64,000 bases of DNA from Streptomyces sp. NBC_00154. GTDB taxonomy: Bacteria; Actinomycetota; Actinomycetes; Streptomycetales; Streptomycetaceae. The translations under genes were made by a program, and so were the position numbers. The DNA is taken from the NCBI RefSeq assembly GCF_026342835.1, contig NZ_JAPEMI010000001.1:1742501-1806500 (forward strand). The letters run 5' to 3'. Of this stretch, positions 26,705 through 36,279 are shown piece after piece. The notes below the pieces were generated by a model, which saw nothing but the letters and a program-made list of their open reading frames with translations, did no database searches and was not told where the DNA came from. Numbering within the stretch: the first letter of the stretch is position 1; the number at the start of each line of letters is the position of its first letter.

Positions 26705-27418
26705 ATGGACAGCACCGATCTGGGCGATCTGTGGGATCGCATATTCGGCACCCAGCCCGCACCCGAGCAGTGGCTGGTGGTCGTGACGGCCACGGTCGCA
26801 CTCATCGCCGTCGTGCCGAACGTCCTGTGGCGGGTCTCCCGCAACACGATCACCATCGCGCACGAGGGTGGCCACGGGCTGATCGCTCTGGTCACCGGGC
26901 GCAGGCTGCAGGGCATCCGGCTGCACTCGGACACCAGCGGGCTGACCGTCAGCCGTGGCAGGCCCACCGGCATCGGCATGATCCTCACCGCGGCGGCGGG
27001 CTACACCGCGCCGCCGCTGCTGGGACTGGGCGGCGCCTGGCTGCTCAGCAGCGGCAGGATCACGCTGTTGCTGTGGGTGGCAACCGCGCTGCTCGCCGTG
27101 ATGCTGGTGATGATCCGCAATGTGTACGGGGCGCTCACGGTGATCTTCACCGGCTCGGCCTTCCTGCTGGTGTCCTGGCTCGCCTCGCCCGACGTGCAGT
27201 CGCTCTTCGCATACACCGCGGTGTGGTTCCTGCTGCTCGGCGGTGTGCGTCCGGCATTCGAGCTCCAGTCGAAGCGGCGCCACGGCGGCGCACCGGACTC
27301 GGACGCGGACCAGCTGTCCCGGCTCACCGATGTCCCGGCCGCACTGTGGCTCTTCCTCTTCCATGCGGTGTCGCTCTGCTCACTGATCGGCGGAGGCCGC
27401 TGGCTCCTCGGCCTGTGA
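26705..27418 (+). CDS. M50-like membrane metallopeptidase
   Basis: A 238-aa protein with about six membrane segments. The zinc motif HEGGH (in ITIAHEGGHGLIALVTGRR) lies next to the second span, as in M50B/DUF peptidases. A typical second metal ligand (Asn/Asp-Pro-Gly) was not clearly found. The role is unknown. Site-2-type cleavage of membrane proteins is possible. It is divergent from the SRAP gene with only 53 bp between starts. Confidence 0.75.
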   Translation: MDSTDLGDLWDRIFGTQPAPEQWLVVVTATVALIAVVPNVLWRVSRNTITIAHEGGHGLIALVTGRRLQGIRLHSDTSGLTVSRGRPTGIGMILTAAAGYTAPPLLGLGGAWLLSSGRITLLLWVATALLAVMLVMIRNVYGALTVIFTGSAFLLVSWLASPDVQSLFAYTAVWFLLLGGVRPAFELQSKRRHGGAPDSDADQLSRLTDVPAALWLFLFHAVSLCSLIGGGRWLLGL

Positions 27419-27534
27419 GGAACGGCGGCACCGGCCCCGGGCTCGTTGCGGCCGGTACCACGGTTGTATTACGTCCCGGTTTCCGCCTGTTTGATCAAGA
27501 TCTGGGTTTGCGGTGAGCCACTAAAGTGAGGGCC

Positions 27535-28851
27535 ATGACCGAAAGTTCCGTGCACCCCGCCCTCTGGCCCGCCCCCCATGCGAGCGGAGCCGTCGACGCC
27601 ACCGTCACCGTGCCCGGATCGAAATCGGTCACCAACCGGGCACTGGTCCTTGCCGCCCTCGCCGCCGAGCCGGGCTGGCTGCGCCGCCCGCTGCGCTCCC
27701 GCGACACCCTGCTGATGGCGCAGGCGCTGCGCGCGATGGGCGTCGGTATCGAGGAGGGTGTCGGCCCGGACGGCTCCGGGGAGGCGTGGCGGGTCATTCC
27801 GGCCGGGCTGCACGGCCCCACCACGATCGACGTCGGCAATGCCGGAACGGTCATGCGCTTCCTGCCGCCGGTCGCCACCCTCGCCGACGGGCCGATCCAC
27901 TTCGACGGCGACGCGCGTTCGTACGAGCGGCCGCTGAACGGCGTGATCGACGCGCTGCGGGTGCTCGGCGCCAGGATCGACGACGACGGGCGCGGCTCGC
28001 TGCCGATGACCGTGCACGGCGGCGGTGCGCTGGACGGCGGCCCGGTGGCGATCGACGCGTCCTCGTCCTCCCAGTTCGTCTCGGCGCTGCTGCTGTCGGC
28101 GCCGCGTTTCAACCAGGGCGTGGAGGTGCGTCACACAGGCTCCCGGCTCCCGTCGATGCCGCACATCCGGATGACGGTCGACATGCTGCGGGTCGTCGGC
28201 GCCCAGGTCGACGAGCCGGAGACGGGCGGCGAGCCGAACGTCTGGCGGGTCTCCCCGTCGGCTCTGCTCGGCCGCGATCTGACGGTCGAGCCGGACCTCT
28301 CCAACGCGCAGCCGTTCCTGGCCGCGGCCCTGGTCACCGGTGGCCGGGTCACGATCCCCGACTGGCCGCTGCGCACCACCCAGCCCGGTGACGCGCTGCG
28401 CGAGATCTTCACCGCGATGGGCGGCAGTTGCGAGCTGACCGAACGCGGTCTGACGTTCACCGGTTCGGGCCGCATCCACGGCATCGACGTCGACCTCGGC
28501 GAGGTCGGCGAGCTCACCCCGGGCATCGCGGCGGTCGCGGCCCTCGCCGACTCCCCTTCCACGCTCAGCGGTGTCGCCCATCTGCGGCTGCACGAGACGG
28601 ACCGGCTGGCCGCGCTCACCAAGGAGATCAACGAGCTCGGCGGCCGGGTGATCGAGACCGCCGACGGGCTGCACATCGAGCCGCGCCCGCTGCACGGCGG
28701 TACCTTCCATACGTATGACGACCACCGGATGGCCACCGCGGGGTCGATCATCGGCCTTGCAGTCCCCGGAGTGGAGATCGAGAACGTGGCGACAACCGCC
28801 AAGACCCTGCCGGACTTCCCGCTGATGTGGACCCGAATGCTCGGGGTCTGA
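27535..28851 (+). CDS. aroA: 3-phosphoshikimate 1-carboxyvinyltransferase (EPSP synthase)
   Basis: A 438-aa shikimate-pathway enzyme. Diagnostic stretches are [18 protein letters not shown] (substrate Lys/Ser), [13 protein letters not shown], the [12 protein letters not shown] site, [11 protein letters not shown] and [13 protein letters not shown]. The ATG at 27535 is chosen. Three codons upstream in the same frame are unlikely to be used. It probably forms a unit with rsgA, which starts 3 bp after the aroA stop. Confidence 0.95.
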   Translation: MTESSVHPALWPAPHASGAVDATVTVPGSKSVTNRALVLAALAAEPGWLRRPLRSRDTLLMAQALRAMGVGIEEGVGPDGSGEAWRVIPAGLHGPTTIDVGNAGTVMRFLPPVATLADGPIHFDGDARSYERPLNGVIDALRVLGARIDDDGRGSLPMTVHGGGALDGGPVAIDASSSSQFVSALLLSAPRFNQGVEVRHTGSRLPSMPHIRMTVDMLRVVGAQVDEPETGGEPNVWRVSPSALLGRDLTVEPDLSNAQPFLAAALVTGGRVTIPDWPLRTTQPGDALREIFTAMGGSCELTERGLTFTGSGRIHGIDVDLGEVGELTPGIAAVAALADSPSTLSGVAHLRLHETDRLAALTKEINELGGRVIETADGLHIEPRPLHGGTFHTYDDHRMATAGSIIGLAVPGVEIENVATTAKTLPDFPLMWTRMLGV

Positions 28852-28854
28852 GTC

Positions 28855-29871
28855 ATGCGTCGCTACGGCAAGAACCCCGACGAGGACGACATCCGGTTCC
28901 GCCCCAACCCGAAGGGCAACCGGCCTCGTACGCATACCCGTCCGAAGCACGAGGACGCCGAGGACGGCATGGTCCTCACCGTCGACCGCGGCCGCCTCAC
29001 CTGCCTCGTCGAAGGCCGTACGGTCATGGCGATGAAGGCGCGCGAGCTCGGCCGCAAGGCCGCGGTGGTGGGGGACACCGTCTCCATCGTCGGCGATCTG
29101 TCCGGGGACAAGGACACCCTGGCCCGCATCGTCCGCATCGGTGAGCGCCGCTCGGTGCTGCGGCGGACGGCGGACGACGACGATCCGTACGAGCGGGTGG
29201 TCGTCGCCAACGCCGATCAGCTGGCGATCGTCACCGCGCTGGCCGATCCGGAACCGCGTCCGCGGATGATCGACCGCTGTCTGGTGGCGGCGTACGACGG
29301 CGGGCTCACCCCGCTCCTGGTCCTCACCAAGTCCGACCTGGCGTCCCCGGACAAGCTCCTGGAGGCGTACACCCCGCTGGGTGTCCCCTACATCGTCACC
29401 AGCCGCCAGGAGCTGGAGAACGGCGACGCGGCGGACCGGGTGCGCGAGCAGCTGAACGACCGGGTCACCGCGTTCGTGGGGCACTCCGGCGTCGGAAAGA
29501 CCACGCTGGTCAACGCCCTGGTGCCGAAGGACCGGCGGCGTACGACGGGTGTCGTCAACGCGGTCACCGGCCGCGGCCGGCACACCACCACATCAGCCCT
29601 GGCGCTGCCTCTGCCGGACGGGCGGGGCTGGGTGGTCGACACCCCCGGCGTGCGCTCCTTCGGGCTGCACCACATCGACCCTTCGCGGGTCATCCACGCG
29701 TTCCCCGACCTGGAGCCCGGCACCGAGGACTGCCCTCGCGGCTGCACCCACGACGCCGTCCAACCGGAATGCGCTCTGGGCGCCTGGGTGGTGGCCGGAC
29801 ATGCCGATCCGGCCCGGCTGGACTCGCTGCACCGGCTGCTGTCCACCCGGGAACGACGCGAAGGCGACTGA
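28855..29871 (+). CDS. rsgA: ribosome small-subunit GTPase RsgA
   Basis: A 338-aa assembly factor for the 30S subunit. It is a circularly permuted GTPase, so the motifs come in the order G4 (LTKSDL), G1 (GHSGVGKTTLVN), then G3 (DTPGVRSFGL). An OB-fold precedes them. A zinc knuckle (CPRGCTHDAVQPEC) closes the C-terminus. It follows aroA with a 3-bp gap. Confidence 0.95.
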   Translation: MRRYGKNPDEDDIRFRPNPKGNRPRTHTRPKHEDAEDGMVLTVDRGRLTCLVEGRTVMAMKARELGRKAAVVGDTVSIVGDLSGDKDTLARIVRIGERRSVLRRTADDDDPYERVVVANADQLAIVTALADPEPRPRMIDRCLVAAYDGGLTPLLVLTKSDLASPDKLLEAYTPLGVPYIVTSRQELENGDAADRVREQLNDRVTAFVGHSGVGKTTLVNALVPKDRRRTTGVVNAVTGRGRHTTTSALALPLPDGRGWVVDTPGVRSFGLHHIDPSRVIHAFPDLEPGTEDCPRGCTHDAVQPECALGAWVVAGHADPARLDSLHRLLSTRERREGD

Positions 29872-29961
29872 CCCAGGCACGTTTGCGATCTGCTGCTACC
29901 GGTAAGTGCATAATCGCACGCAGCGGGACAGAGCAGTCACCGACGTGGGAGGGCACCGACG

Positions 29962-30285
29962 ATGGCGTGGCTGCTGGTTGTGGTCGCAGGGCTTCTGGAG
30001 ACCGGCTTCGCTGTCTGTCTGAAACTGTCGCACGGCTTCACCCGACTCTGGCCGACCATCGCCTTCTGCATCTTCGCGCTCGGCAGTTTCGGTCTGCTGA
30101 CCCTGTCCCTGAAGAAGCTCGATGTGGGGCCCGCCTACGCCGTGTGGACGGGCATCGGCGCGGCGGGCACCGCGATCTACGGCATGGTCTTCCTCGACGA
30201 TGTGGTCTCCACGCTCAAGCTGGTCTCGATCTCCCTGGTGATCCTGGGTGTGATCGGGCTCCAGCTGTCGGGCTCGTCGCACTGA
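29962..30285 (+). CDS. sugE: SMR-family exporter of the SugE/Gdx type
   Basis: A 107-aa protein with four membrane helices. The essential Glu13 is in AGLLETGFAV. The Gdx/SugE-type signature AYAVWTGIGAAGTAIYG is present in helix 3. Family members of this type export guanidinium with proton antiport rather than bulky drugs. No guanidine riboswitch could be recognised upstream. The 3' end overlaps the convergent ATPase gene by 71 bp. Confidence 0.85.
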   Translation: MAWLLVVVAGLLETGFAVCLKLSHGFTRLWPTIAFCIFALGSFGLLTLSLKKLDVGPAYAVWTGIGAAGTAIYGMVFLDDVVSTLKLVSISLVILGVIGLQLSGSSH

Positions 30286-32359
30286 GCGGCAGGGGGCGTC
30301 CGGGGAAGTGACAGGCGGCGCTGTGCCCGGCCGCCTCCCCGACCGGTACGTCGCGCTCGCAGCGCTCCCTGTCCTCCTCGCCCAGTTCCGCGTACACCGG
30401 GCAGCGTGACCGGAATCGGCAGCCCTCGTACCGCCGCGTCGGACTCGGCGGATCCCCGGCCAGCAGGATGCGGGTGCGGCGGCGCTCGCGCTCCGGGTCG
30501 GGCACCGGCACGGCCGACAGCAGCGCCCGGGTGTACGGATGGCGGGGCCGCTCGAAGACCTCCTCGGCGGTGCCGGTCTCGACCGTACGGCCGAGGTAGA
30601 CGACGCTCACCCGGTCCGCGATGTGCCGCACCACCGACAGATCGTGCGAGACGAAGAGGTACGCGAGTCCCAGCTCGGCCTTGAGCCGCTGGAGCAGGTT
30701 GAGCACCCCGGCCTGCACGGACACGTCGAGCGCGGACACCGGTTCGTCCAGCACGAGCAGGTCCGGTTCGACGGAGAGCGCGCGGGCGATCCCGATGCGC
30801 TGCCGCTGCCCACCGGAGAACTCGTGCGGGAAGCGGGTGGCGTGCGCCGGTTCGAGTCCGACCTGGGTGAGCAGTTCGGGGATCCGCCGGGCCACGGTGG
30901 CACGGTCCGCGCCCTGGGTGCGCAGCGGCTCGGCGACGATGTCGCCGACCGGCATCCGCGGGTCGAGGCTGGCCATCGGGTCCTGGAAGACGATCTGGAC
31001 GCGGCCGCGCAGCGCCTTGCGGTCGGCCTTGGACAGTCCGTCGAGGGACCGTCCGAAGAGCTCTATGTCCCCGCCTTCGGGGCGGACGAGGTTGAGCAGT
31101 TCGAAGAGGGTGGTGGACTTGCCGGATCCGGACTCCCCGACGAGCGCGAGTGTTTCACCGGCCCGGATGGAGAGGTCCACGCCGTCGACCGCGTGGATGG
31201 AGCCGACACGCCGTTTGAACGCGGTCCCCTTGAGGACGGGAAACGTCTTGGTGAGCCCGGTGACGCGCAGAACCTGGTCGCCGGGCGAGGCGGCGCGTTC
31301 GGGAATGGACGGGACGGGGAAGACCTCCGCCGGAGTGAGGCCCCGTTCGGCGATCTCGTCGGCCCGTACGCAGGCGGTGAGATGGCCCTCGTCGCTCGCG
31401 TCCGCGGCCGCGAGCGCGGGCTCCGCCGCCGTGCAGCGGTCCTCGGCCAGCGGGCAGCGTGGGACGAAGGGGCAGCCCTTCGGCAGCCGGCCCGCCGAGG
31501 GCGGTGCGCCCGGGATCGGGACGAGCACGTCCGACGGGCCGTCGATCCGCGGTACGGCACCGATCAGGCCGAGCGTGTACGGCATCCGGGGCCGCCGGAA
31601 GAGTTCGGTCGCCGCTGCGGTCTCGACGACCCGGCCCGCGTACATCACCGCGACCCGGTCCGCTGCTCCCGCGATCACCCCGAGGTCATGGCTGACCAGC
31701 AGCAGCGCGGCACCCGTCTCGCGCTGCGCGGTGCGCAGCACGTCCAGGACCTGGGCCTGGACGGTGACGTCGAGGGCCGTGGTCGGCTCATCGGCGATGA
31801 TCACATCCGGGTCGTTGGCGACAGCCATCGCGATCATGGCGCGCTGCCGCATCCCGCCGGAGAACTCGTGCGGGAATCCCTGCGCCCTGGTGGCCGGTTC
31901 GGGAATGCCCACGAGGTCGAGCAGGTCGACGGCTTCCGTACGGGCGCGCTCGCGGGAGACGTCGCGGTGGGTACGGATGGCCTCGGCGATCTGGTCGCCG
32001 ATCCGGTAGACCGGGGTGAAGGCGGAGAGCGGGTCCTGGAAGACCATGCCGATACGGCGGCCGCGTACGGAGGAGAGCACCCGGTCGGCGGCGCCGACGA
32101 GTTCGGTCCCGCCCTCGTCCGCGGCTCCGCCCCCGGCGAGCCGGACCGATCCCCGTACCCGCGCATTGGCCGGCAGCAGGCCGAGCACGGCCAGTGCGGT
32201 GGCGGACTTCCCCGACCCCGACTCCCCGACCAGGCCGAGCACTTCACCGCGGCGCAGCGTGAAGTCGACGCCCCGGACGGCGGGCGCCCCGTCGAAGTCG
32301 ACGGCGAGACCGGAGACGTCCAGCACCACGGGTGCCTGTCCGTCGGTCGTCGTACTCAT
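30215..32359 (-). CDS. peptide ABC transporter, two fused ATPase domains (DppD-DppF type)
   Basis: A 714-aa cytoplasmic protein with two nucleotide-binding domains in tandem. Domain 1 has GESGSGKSATAL, FSGGMRQRAMIAMA and VIIADEPTTALDV. Domain 2 has GESGSGKSTTLF, FSGGQRQRIGIARA and LLVLDEPVSALDV. Each is followed by the oligopeptide-transporter C-terminal domain with Cys motifs (GCPFVPRCP and GCRFRSRCP). In most bacteria these are two genes. The C-terminal tail reads antisense through the end of sugE. It belongs with the two permease genes upstream. Confidence 0.92.
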   Translation of the reverse strand: MSTTTDGQAPVVLDVSGLAVDFDGAPAVRGVDFTLRRGEVLGLVGESGSGKSATALAVLGLLPANARVRGSVRLAGGGAADEGGTELVGAADRVLSSVRGRRIGMVFQDPLSAFTPVYRIGDQIAEAIRTHRDVSRERARTEAVDLLDLVGIPEPATRAQGFPHEFSGGMRQRAMIAMAVANDPDVIIADEPTTALDVTVQAQVLDVLRTAQRETGAALLLVSHDLGVIAGAADRVAVMYAGRVVETAAATELFRRPRMPYTLGLIGAVPRIDGPSDVLVPIPGAPPSAGRLPKGCPFVPRCPLAEDRCTAAEPALAAADASDEGHLTACVRADEIAERGLTPAEVFPVPSIPERAASPGDQVLRVTGLTKTFPVLKGTAFKRRVGSIHAVDGVDLSIRAGETLALVGESGSGKSTTLFELLNLVRPEGGDIELFGRSLDGLSKADRKALRGRVQIVFQDPMASLDPRMPVGDIVAEPLRTQGADRATVARRIPELLTQVGLEPAHATRFPHEFSGGQRQRIGIARALSVEPDLLVLDEPVSALDVSVQAGVLNLLQRLKAELGLAYLFVSHDLSVVRHIADRVSVVYLGRTVETGTAEEVFERPRHPYTRALLSAVPVPDPERERRRTRILLAGDPPSPTRRYEGCRFRSRCPVYAELGEEDRERCERDVPVGEAAGHSAACHFPGRPLPLSATSPTAGARSHPGSPGRSRPA

Positions 32360-33309
32360 CGGTCGGTCTCCTCGGTCTGAACGGCTGTCCGAGCGGTTGA
32401 ACGGCCGCGTCCGCTCGTCGGATCGAGCGCGTCGCGCAGACCGTCACCCACCAGGTTCACCGCGAGGACGAAGACGATGAGCAGCCCGGCGGGGAAGAAG
32501 AACATCCATGGGTACGTCACCGCGGCGCCGGTCGTCGAGGCGATGAGCGTGCCGAGCGAGACATCGGGCGCCTGCACGCCGAAGCCGAAGTACGACAGCG
32601 CGGTCTCGCTCATCACCGCGCCACCGACCGCGATGGTCGCGTCGATGATGAGGAAGGAGGCGACGTTGGGCAGGATGTGCCGCCAGATCACCCGGAACGG
32701 CCCGACACCCATGTACCGTGCGGCCCGCACGAATTCGCGCTCCTTCAGGGAGAGCGTCATGGACCGCACCACCCGCGCGGTGATCATCCAGCCGAAGACG
32801 GCGAGCAACCCGACGAAGGCGAACCAGCCGCCGCCGCGCAGCCGCGGCGAGATGATCGCGATGATCAGGAACGCCGGGAAGACCAGCAGCAGATCGACGC
32901 CGAACATCAGGATCCGGTCCGGCCAGCCCCCGAAGTACCCGGCGCAGGCGCCGACCAGCGAGGCGAGCACGGTCGAGAAGAACGCCACCAGCAGCCCGAT
33001 CAGCAGCGACTTCTGGAGTCCGCGGACGGTCTGCGCGAAGACGTCCTGCCCGATGCGGTTGGTCCCCCACCAGTGCCGTCCGCCCGGGCCTTCGCGCAGC
33101 GAGGTGTAGTCGATGTGGCTGTAGTCCCAGTGGCTGATCAGCGGTCCGGCGAAGGCGAGCAGGAAGAGCAGCAGAAGGATCGTTCCTCCGGCGAGTGCAC
33201 CGCGGTTGCTCACGAAGCGGCGCAGCACCACTGCGGCGCGGCCGACCGGCCGCAGCGGCTCGGCCCCTCCGGCCGCCGCGTCGGCGGCGGTCTCGATGAC
33301 GGCGGTCAT
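32356..33309 (-). CDS. peptide ABC transporter permease (DppC type)
   Basis: A 317-aa permease with about six membrane spans. An N-terminal region typical of DppC/OppC (WWGTNRIGQDVFAQTVRGLQ) precedes the EAA loop (FVRAARYMGVGPFRVIWRHILPN). The ATG at 33309 (MTAVIETAA) is chosen. Open frame upstream of it is a shadow. It overlaps the ATPase gene by 4 bp. Confidence 0.9.
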   Translation of the reverse strand: MTAVIETAADAAAGGAEPLRPVGRAAVVLRRFVSNRGALAGGTILLLLFLLAFAGPLISHWDYSHIDYTSLREGPGGRHWWGTNRIGQDVFAQTVRGLQKSLLIGLLVAFFSTVLASLVGACAGYFGGWPDRILMFGVDLLLVFPAFLIIAIISPRLRGGGWFAFVGLLAVFGWMITARVVRSMTLSLKEREFVRAARYMGVGPFRVIWRHILPNVASFLIIDATIAVGGAVMSETALSYFGFGVQAPDVSLGTLIASTTGAAVTYPWMFFFPAGLLIVFVLAVNLVGDGLRDALDPTSGRGRSTARTAVQTEETDR

Positions 33310-33338
33310 GACAGTCGTACTCCTCGGGCTGTTCAGGT

Positions 33339-34322
33339 TCAGGCGTTCCGGATGCGCGGGTCGAGCGCGGCGTGCAGGAGATCCGCGAGGAAGCCGGACA
33401 GGAGGACCATCACGGCGGCGAACACATTGACGGCGACCACCGAGTTGACGTCGTTCTTGCCGACGGAGGCGACGAACCATTCGCCCATGCCGTGCCAGCC
33501 GAAGATCGTCTCGGTGAAGGTGGCACCGGTGAACAGCGCCAGGAAGCCGTAACTGAAGTAGGTCGACATGGGAATGAGCGCCGTGCGCAGCCCGTGCTTG
33601 AGCAGCGCGGTGGACCGGGTGAGTCCCTTGGCCTGAGCGGTGCGCAGATAGTCGGAGCCGAGGACGTCGAGCATGGTGGAGCGCTGGTAGCGGCTGTAAC
33701 TCGCAACGGTGCCGAGGGCGATGGAGACGGTCGGCAGCAGCAGATGCACCGCCCTGTCCTGCAGCACGGTCCAGAACCCGGAGTCCACGCCGGGGCTCTT
33801 CTCGCCGGTGAACTGGATGGCGTCGGTGCCGGTCTTCTGGTTGAACCAGATCGCGCCGATCTTCAGGAGCACCGCGAGCAGGAAGACGGGGGTGGAGAGC
33901 AGGACGAACGAGGCGAGGGTGACCAGTCGGTCGGAGAGCCGGTACTGGCGTACGGCGGTCCAGGCGCCGGCGAGCACGCCCACGACGGTCCCGAGGACGG
34001 TGCCGAGCAGAAGCAGCCGCAGGCTGACGCCGATCCGGCGCCCGAACTCTGCGCCCACCGAGGTCCCGTCGATGGTCTGCCCGAGATCACCGCGGACCGC
34101 GCGCCCGGCCCACTGCCCGAACCGGGTGAGCAGCGGCTCGTGGTCATTGACCCCGAGAGCGGTGAGGTGATGGTCGACGGACCTGGGCGAGAGGGGCGGC
34201 TGGCGCCCCTCGTAGTACGCGCGCGGGTCGAGCGTCAGGGACGCGAGGAGGTACGACAGGCAGACGGCGGCCAGCAACAGGACGGCGTAGTAGCCGAGTC
34301 GCTTGGCCAGAAAGGCGGCCAC
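33339..34322 (-). CDS. peptide ABC transporter permease (DppB type)
   Basis: A 327-aa permease from the GTG at 34322 (VAAFLAKRLGYYAVLLL). The periplasmic domain contains the DppB landmark GDLGQTIDG. The EAA loop is DYLRTAQAKGLTRSTALLKH. The C-terminus ends in a helix and LDPRIRNA. It starts the three-gene minus-strand unit. The long open frame that extends it is antisense to the binding-protein gene and is not coding. Confidence 0.9.
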   Translation of the reverse strand: MAAFLAKRLGYYAVLLLAAVCLSYLLASLTLDPRAYYEGRQPPLSPRSVDHHLTALGVNDHEPLLTRFGQWAGRAVRGDLGQTIDGTSVGAEFGRRIGVSLRLLLLGTVLGTVVGVLAGAWTAVRQYRLSDRLVTLASFVLLSTPVFLLAVLLKIGAIWFNQKTGTDAIQFTGEKSPGVDSGFWTVLQDRAVHLLLPTVSIALGTVASYSRYQRSTMLDVLGSDYLRTAQAKGLTRSTALLKHGLRTALIPMSTYFSYGFLALFTGATFTETIFGWHGMGEWFVASVGKNDVNSVVAVNVFAAVMVLLSGFLADLLHAALDPRIRNA

Positions 34323-34565
34323 AGGTGTTGGTCCTCCACAAGGGCGTTCACAAGGGTCGTGCAGGAGCCGGCGGGCCGGATCGCGGCCACGGCAGGCTCC
34401 GTCGGCGCAGGTCCCACCGGCCCAGCTTGACTGGTTTTTGTTGCGGACATGCAAAGAAACCATGAAACCACCCAGGCTGCCCTCCCACCAGCCCGAAGAT
34501 CGACTTACGGTCTCCGCAGCCGCGGCCTCGATCGGACCGCGCCCGAACCGGAGGAATGAATACCG

Positions 34566-36257
34566 ATGCGCAGAACCACAGTGATCGCCATCGCCGCAGC
34601 CCTGTCGGCCGCCTTGGCGGTGACCGGCTGCGACTCCTCCGGCGCGGACGGCAAGGCGCCGAAGAAGCAGGCGGCGCCCAAGGCCGACGGCCAGGACATC
34701 AACGCGCACCCGCTCAGCGACCTCAGGCAGGGCGGATCGGTGAAGGTGCCGATCACTCAGTGGATCACCCAGTACAACTACAACACCGTGGACGGCTCGC
34801 AGGGCGATGCCATGGAGATCAGCGCACTCGTCCTGCCGGACCTCTTCGACTCGGACGCCAAGGGCGCCATCCACACCAACCCGAACTTCCTGGTCTCGGC
34901 GAAGGTCGTCTCCACCAGCCCGCAGGTGGTGGAGTACCAGCTGAACCCGAAGGCCAAGTGGTCCGACGGCAAGCCGTTGAGCTGGAAGGACTTCGAGGCC
35001 CAGTGGAAGGCCCTGAACGGCTCGGACGAGGCGTACGAGGCGGCCGACACCTCGGGCTACGAGCAGATATCCAAGGTCGAGCAGGGCAAGGACGCCCACG
35101 GCGTGAAGGTCACCTTCACCGAGCCGTACGCCGACTGGCAGCGGCTCTTCGACCCGCTCTACCCGGCCGACTACATCGACACCCCGGAGAAGTTCAACAA
35201 GGGCTGGTCGGAGAAGGTCCCGGTCTCGGGCAACGCCTTCAAGATCGGTGAGTACGACAAGACGGCGCAGACCATCACAGCCGTTCCGGACCCCAAGTGG
35301 TGGGGCGACAAGCCCAAGCTGGACTCGGTGATCTACCGGGTGCTGGACTTCTCCGCGATGACCGACGCCTACCTCAACAACGAGACGGACTCGGCCACCG
35401 CGCTCCTCCCGGAGGACTACAAGCGCCTGGTCGACGCGCCGGGCACGGAGATCCGGCGCGGCGCCCGCTGGGACGAGGTGCACATCACCCTGAACGGCGG
35501 CCGGGGGCCGCTGAAGGACGTGAAGGTACGCAACGCCCTGCAGGCGGCGATCGACCGCAAGGGCATCAACGCCAGCTTCAGCAAGGACCTCTCCTTCGAA
35601 CTGAAGCCGCTGGACAACCACTTCTTCATGCCCAACCAGGCTGGCTACCAGGCCAACGCCGGGGCATACGGCGAGTACGACGTCGAGAAGGCGAAGAAGC
35701 TCCTCGACGAGGCGGGCTGGAAGGACGCCGGCGAGGGCAAGCCGCGCACCAAGGGCGGCAAACAGCTCACGCTCGACTACGCCCTGAGCGCGGGCGGCAC
35801 CTCGGCCCAGACGGACCAGGCGGAGCTCGTACAGCAGCAGCTCGGTGTCATCGGCGTGAAGGTGAACATCAAGAAGGTCCCGGCGAACGACTTCTTCAAC
35901 AAGTTCGTCAACACCGGCAACTTCGACCTGGTCAGCTTCCGCAACGTCGACCAGGTGTATCTGACCATGTCTAACCCGGTGTACCGGCAGCCGAAGGGCA
36001 AGAACCTCTTCCAGAACTTCGGCTCGGTCGGCTCCCCGAAGATCGACGAACTGCTGTCGAAGGCCGCACGGACCACCGACCGGGCCGCGGCGACCAAGCT
36101 CTACAACGAGGCGGACGTCGAGATCTGGAAGCTCGGTCACTCCATCGAGCTCTACCAGCGCCCGCAGATTGTCGCCGTCCGCAAGGACCTGGCGAACTAC
36201 GGCGCCGAGGGCCTGGCCTCCATCGACTACACCAAGGTGGGCTGGCTGAAGAAGTAG
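34566..36257 (+). CDS. peptide-type ABC transporter binding lipoprotein
   Basis: A 563-aa SBP_bac_5 (DppA/OppA class) protein. The signal peptide MRRTTVIAIAAALSAALAVTGC ends in a lipobox Cys. A charged linker of about 20 residues follows, then the two-lobed binding domain (WSDGKPLSWKDFEAQWKAL, NALQAAIDRKGI, KKLLDEAGWKD). It is transcribed divergently from its presumed permeases and ATPase, with a 243-bp shared upstream region. A GGAGGAA site precedes the ATG. Confidence 0.9.
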   Translation: MRRTTVIAIAAALSAALAVTGCDSSGADGKAPKKQAAPKADGQDINAHPLSDLRQGGSVKVPITQWITQYNYNTVDGSQGDAMEISALVLPDLFDSDAKGAIHTNPNFLVSAKVVSTSPQVVEYQLNPKAKWSDGKPLSWKDFEAQWKALNGSDEAYEAADTSGYEQISKVEQGKDAHGVKVTFTEPYADWQRLFDPLYPADYIDTPEKFNKGWSEKVPVSGNAFKIGEYDKTAQTITAVPDPKWWGDKPKLDSVIYRVLDFSAMTDAYLNNETDSATALLPEDYKRLVDAPGTEIRRGARWDEVHITLNGGRGPLKDVKVRNALQAAIDRKGINASFSKDLSFELKPLDNHFFMPNQAGYQANAGAYGEYDVEKAKKLLDEAGWKDAGEGKPRTKGGKQLTLDYALSAGGTSAQTDQAELVQQQLGVIGVKVNIKKVPANDFFNKFVNTGNFDLVSFRNVDQVYLTMSNPVYRQPKGKNLFQNFGSVGSPKIDELLSKAARTTDRAAATKLYNEADVEIWKLGHSIELYQRPQIVAVRKDLANYGAEGLASIDYTKVGWLKK

Positions 36258-36279
36258 CGCGCCGCCGGTGGCCCGCCCG

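Noticed and set aside
29872..29961. Guanidine riboswitch before sugE
   Set aside because: The leader is only 90 nt, and I cannot find the conserved ACGR loops or class I/III core sequences.
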